Assembly: GCF_949287625.1 (NCBI RefSeq)
Contig: NZ_CASEGO010000146.1
Location: 1 to 7,045 of the forward strand
Direction of reading: 5' to 3'
From: an uncultured Brachyspira sp.
Lineage (GTDB): Bacteria > Spirochaetota > Brachyspiria > Brachyspirales > Brachyspiraceae
DNA length: 7,045 bases
The notes beneath the pieces are model-generated. The model saw only the letters and a list, made by a program, of their open reading frames with translations. It was not told where the DNA came from and did not search any database. The first letter of the stretch is position 1. Each line of letters opens with the position of its first letter. The position numbers and the translations under genes are program-made. Below are positions 5,510 to 7,045 of this stretch, one piece after another.

Positions 5510-7045
5510 ATGTTAAAGAAGATATTAAACTTTATTTATTCAAAAAGAGATGAGGGAATATATTGTTATATAACTATCTTAGGAATCAAAATAGTTACTA
5601 AGCCTTTAAGACTGCAAATTGAAAAAAAATTAAATGATATGGAAAATAAAATTAATAATTCATTTAATGAGTTGTATCCATTCATATTTGATAGAAACAA
5701 TGAAATGCACAAACGTTTTGATGATATATATCCTTTCATATGCGATAGATTAGGCGAAGTACACAAACGTTTTGATGAGTTATATCCTTTCTTAGAACAG
5801 AGGTATTCTGATGTACATACTAGATTTAATCAATTATATCCTTTTTGGGAAGAAAGACTAAAAGATGTACATACTAGATTTGATCAATTATATCCTTTTA
5901 TGTTAGATAGAACTAATGACATAAATAAGAAAATAGATAATTTATACCCTTTTATAAATGATAGATTTTTGTATACTGATTCAAATGTTAATGATATAAA
6001 AGATCGTAATTTGGTATATTTATATGGACATTTTTTTGAGATGTATCAATATATGATAGAAAATGAAGATGAATTTAATAAAAATATAGAAGATTTCAAA
6101 ATTGGACTAGATAATTATGGACTAGAAGTTTTAAATACTTATTTGATGCAGATAAAATCATTTGTAAATAAAAAAATATGCGGACGACATTTTTATAAAA
6201 TAGATAATACAATGTCTCATTTTTTTACAAATGAACAAAGAGTTGTATGGCTAAATAGAGATAGAATTATGAAATTCATAAATGATAAATATTCAAAAAA
6301 ATATGATATAAATGATATACTTCCATCATTACATGTAAATTATTATGAATTGGGAATAGTTTATTTACCTGATAGTATAAAAAAGAGATTTTCAAATTCC
6401 ATAGCTATAGATTGCGGAACTTGGATAGGTGATTCAGCTATTATGTTATATGAAGAATACGATTTTAAAGAAATTCATTGCTTTGAACCTATAAAAAGAA
6501 TATTTAACAAATTAAAAAATAATGTAGATAAATATAGATTATATGACAGAATTAAAATACATAATTACGCTGTATCTAATAAAAATGAAAAAACGTACAT
6601 GTTAGATGATGATGCAGGTTCTACAATAATTGATAGTAACATAGATGAGGCAGAAATTGTTGAATCAATTACATTGGATAAATATTTAGAAAATAAAGAA
6701 AATATAAGTTTAATAAAATTTGATATAGAAGGATTTGAGGAACAGGGTCTATTGGGAGCAGAAAATATTATAATAAAGTATAACCCAGTACTTTTAATTA
6801 GTTGTTACCATGACTATGTTTCATTAGGTCAAATGTTTAGAATAAAAAAATATATAGAAAAATTAAATTTAGGGTATAAAATTCTTTTTAGAGGTCTAAC
6901 ACCTGACTGCAATTATGAATATAATTTGATATGCTATACTGAGACCAGACCAGACCAGACCAGACCAGACCAGACCAGACCAGACCAGACCAGACCAGAC
7001 CAGACCAGACCTAATTACTATATATGCAATGATTGCATATACTTT
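5510..7045 (+). CDS. FkbM-family SAM-dependent methyltransferase with N-terminal LYPF repeats (3' end outside window)
   Basis: The frame is open for 512 codons to the window edge. The N-terminus carries the short motif ITILGIKI (21-28), also seen at the end of the GT2 part of the fusion gene. Residues 52-159 are six 18-residue repeats (consensus FDxLYPFxxDRxxDVHxR), probably an elongated helical or coiled spacer. Residues 160-295 are helical-looking and unassigned. Residues 298 to about 476 are an FkbM methyltransferase (Methyltransf_21): SAM-binding D301-C-G-T-W-I-G-D, acidic E326 in CFEP, SITLDKYL, and K-F-D405-I-E-G-F-E, ending at NLICY. FkbM enzymes O-methylate sugars or related hydroxyls; in glycan loci they usually modify the polysaccharide. 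Residues 480 on are RPDQT repeats from (AGACC)14, then NYYICNDCIYF, the same tail frame as the GT8 protein. The gene follows a terminator at 20 nt with no promoter of its own. Confidence 0.92.
   Translation, partial: MLKKILNFIYSKRDEGIYCYITILGIKIVTKPLRLQIEKKLNDMENKINNSFNELYPFIFDRNNEMHKRFDDIYPFICDRLGEVHKRFDELYPFLEQRYSDVHTRFNQLYPFWEERLKDVHTRFDQLYPFMLDRTNDINKKIDNLYPFINDRFLYTDSNVNDIKDRNLVYLYGHFFEMYQYMIENEDEFNKNIEDFKIGLDNYGLEVLNTYLMQIKSFVNKKICGRHFYKIDNTMSHFFTNEQRVVWLNRDRIMKFINDKYSKKYDINDILPSLHVNYYELGIVYLPDSIKKRFSNSIAIDCGTWIGDSAIMLYEEYDFKEIHCFEPIKRIFNKLKNNVDKYRLYDRIKIHNYAVSNKNEKTYMLDDDAGSTIIDSNIDEAEIVESITLDKYLENKENISLIKFDIEGFEEQGLLGAENIIIKYNPVLLISCYHDYVSLGQMFRIKKYIEKLNLGYKILFRGLTPDCNYEYNLICYTETRPDQTRPDQTRPDQTRPDQTRPNYYICNDCIYF
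5663..5986 (+). repeat. Six 54-bp (18-residue) LYPF tandem repeats in the FkbM gene
   Basis: Six consecutive 18-residue units each carry (L/I)-Y-P-F at positions 4-7 and mostly R at position 11. Neighbouring units are nearly identical in DNA over long stretches: 5708 onward with 5762 onward, and 5810-5846 with the block 54 bp later. This indicates stepwise duplication and likely copy-number variation between strains. The last unit has diverged after LYPFINDR. Confidence 0.92.
6942..7011 (+). repeat. (AGACC)14 pentanucleotide repeat in the 3' end of the FkbM gene
   Basis: Fourteen perfect AGACC units, 70 bp, begin just after the end of the methyltransferase domain (NLICYTE) and encode T, then R-P-D-Q-T cycles. 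The array enters the downstream block in the same frame as the GT8 copy (N-Y-Y-I-C-N-D-C). It is the same sequence and orientation as 5334-5398, with one more unit. Confidence 0.97.
7011..7045 (+). repeat. Post-repeat direct repeat, copy 2 (with palindrome 7021-7041)
   Basis: This block is identical to 5398-5432 over all 35 bases available. It contains the same palindrome, with arms TATATGCAAT and ATTGCATATA around a G. A copy of the terminator may follow beyond the window edge, but that cannot be seen here. Confidence 0.93.

Noticed and set aside
5566..5766. Minus-strand open frame of 66 codons
   Set aside because: Antisense shadow of the FkbM gene. Its apparent repetition mirrors the LYPF repeats.

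Overview
The window is very A+T-rich (about a quarter G+C by eye) and holds part of a surface-polysaccharide or glycoconjugate locus. Gene style, composition and the types of glycosyltransferase and FkbM proteins suggest a low-GC host-associated bacterium. A Brachyspira-like spirochaete is my best guess, but this is inference and nothing in the window settles the species.

Layout: (1) Positions 1-3012, minus strand, hold one uninterrupted reading frame of at least 1004 codons. It fuses a complete GalE-type UDP-sugar 4-epimerase, a DUF4422 sugar-transferase domain and a GT2 glycosyltransferase. It runs off the left edge inside an AAGAC pentanucleotide repeat. (2) Positions 3013-4274 are a 1.26-kb divergent gap with an outward-facing promoter at each end. 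Between them lie what read as two decayed gene remnants: the catalytic end of an integrase-fold (DDE) transposase on the minus strand, and the C-terminal end of an Mrr-like restriction nuclease domain on the plus strand. (3) Positions 4275-5483, plus strand, hold a GT8 glycosyltransferase whose end is (AGACC)13 followed by a palindrome and a strong terminator. (4) Positions 5510 to the right edge, plus strand, hold an FkbM-family methyltransferase with an N-terminal array of six 18-residue LYPF repeats. Its end is (AGACC)14 followed by the same palindrome block.

The most interesting feature is the set of pentanucleotide repeats at the 3' ends of all three genes. AGACC and AAGAC (read as AGACA) differ by one base. 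Because 5 is not a multiple of 3, each repeat encodes the same five-residue peptide (RPDQT or RQDKT) in every forward frame and never makes a stop. Gain or loss of units therefore does not destroy the enzyme: it selects one of three C-terminal tails. In the GT8 gene the three tails stop before, inside or beyond the terminator hairpin that separates it from the FkbM gene. Repeat number could therefore also set downstream expression.

Together the genes suggest supply of UDP-galactose-type sugar by the GalE domain, transfer by the attached and neighbouring glycosyltransferases, and O-methylation of the glycan by the FkbM enzyme, with repeat-driven variability at the end of each protein. Function is inferred from domain families only.
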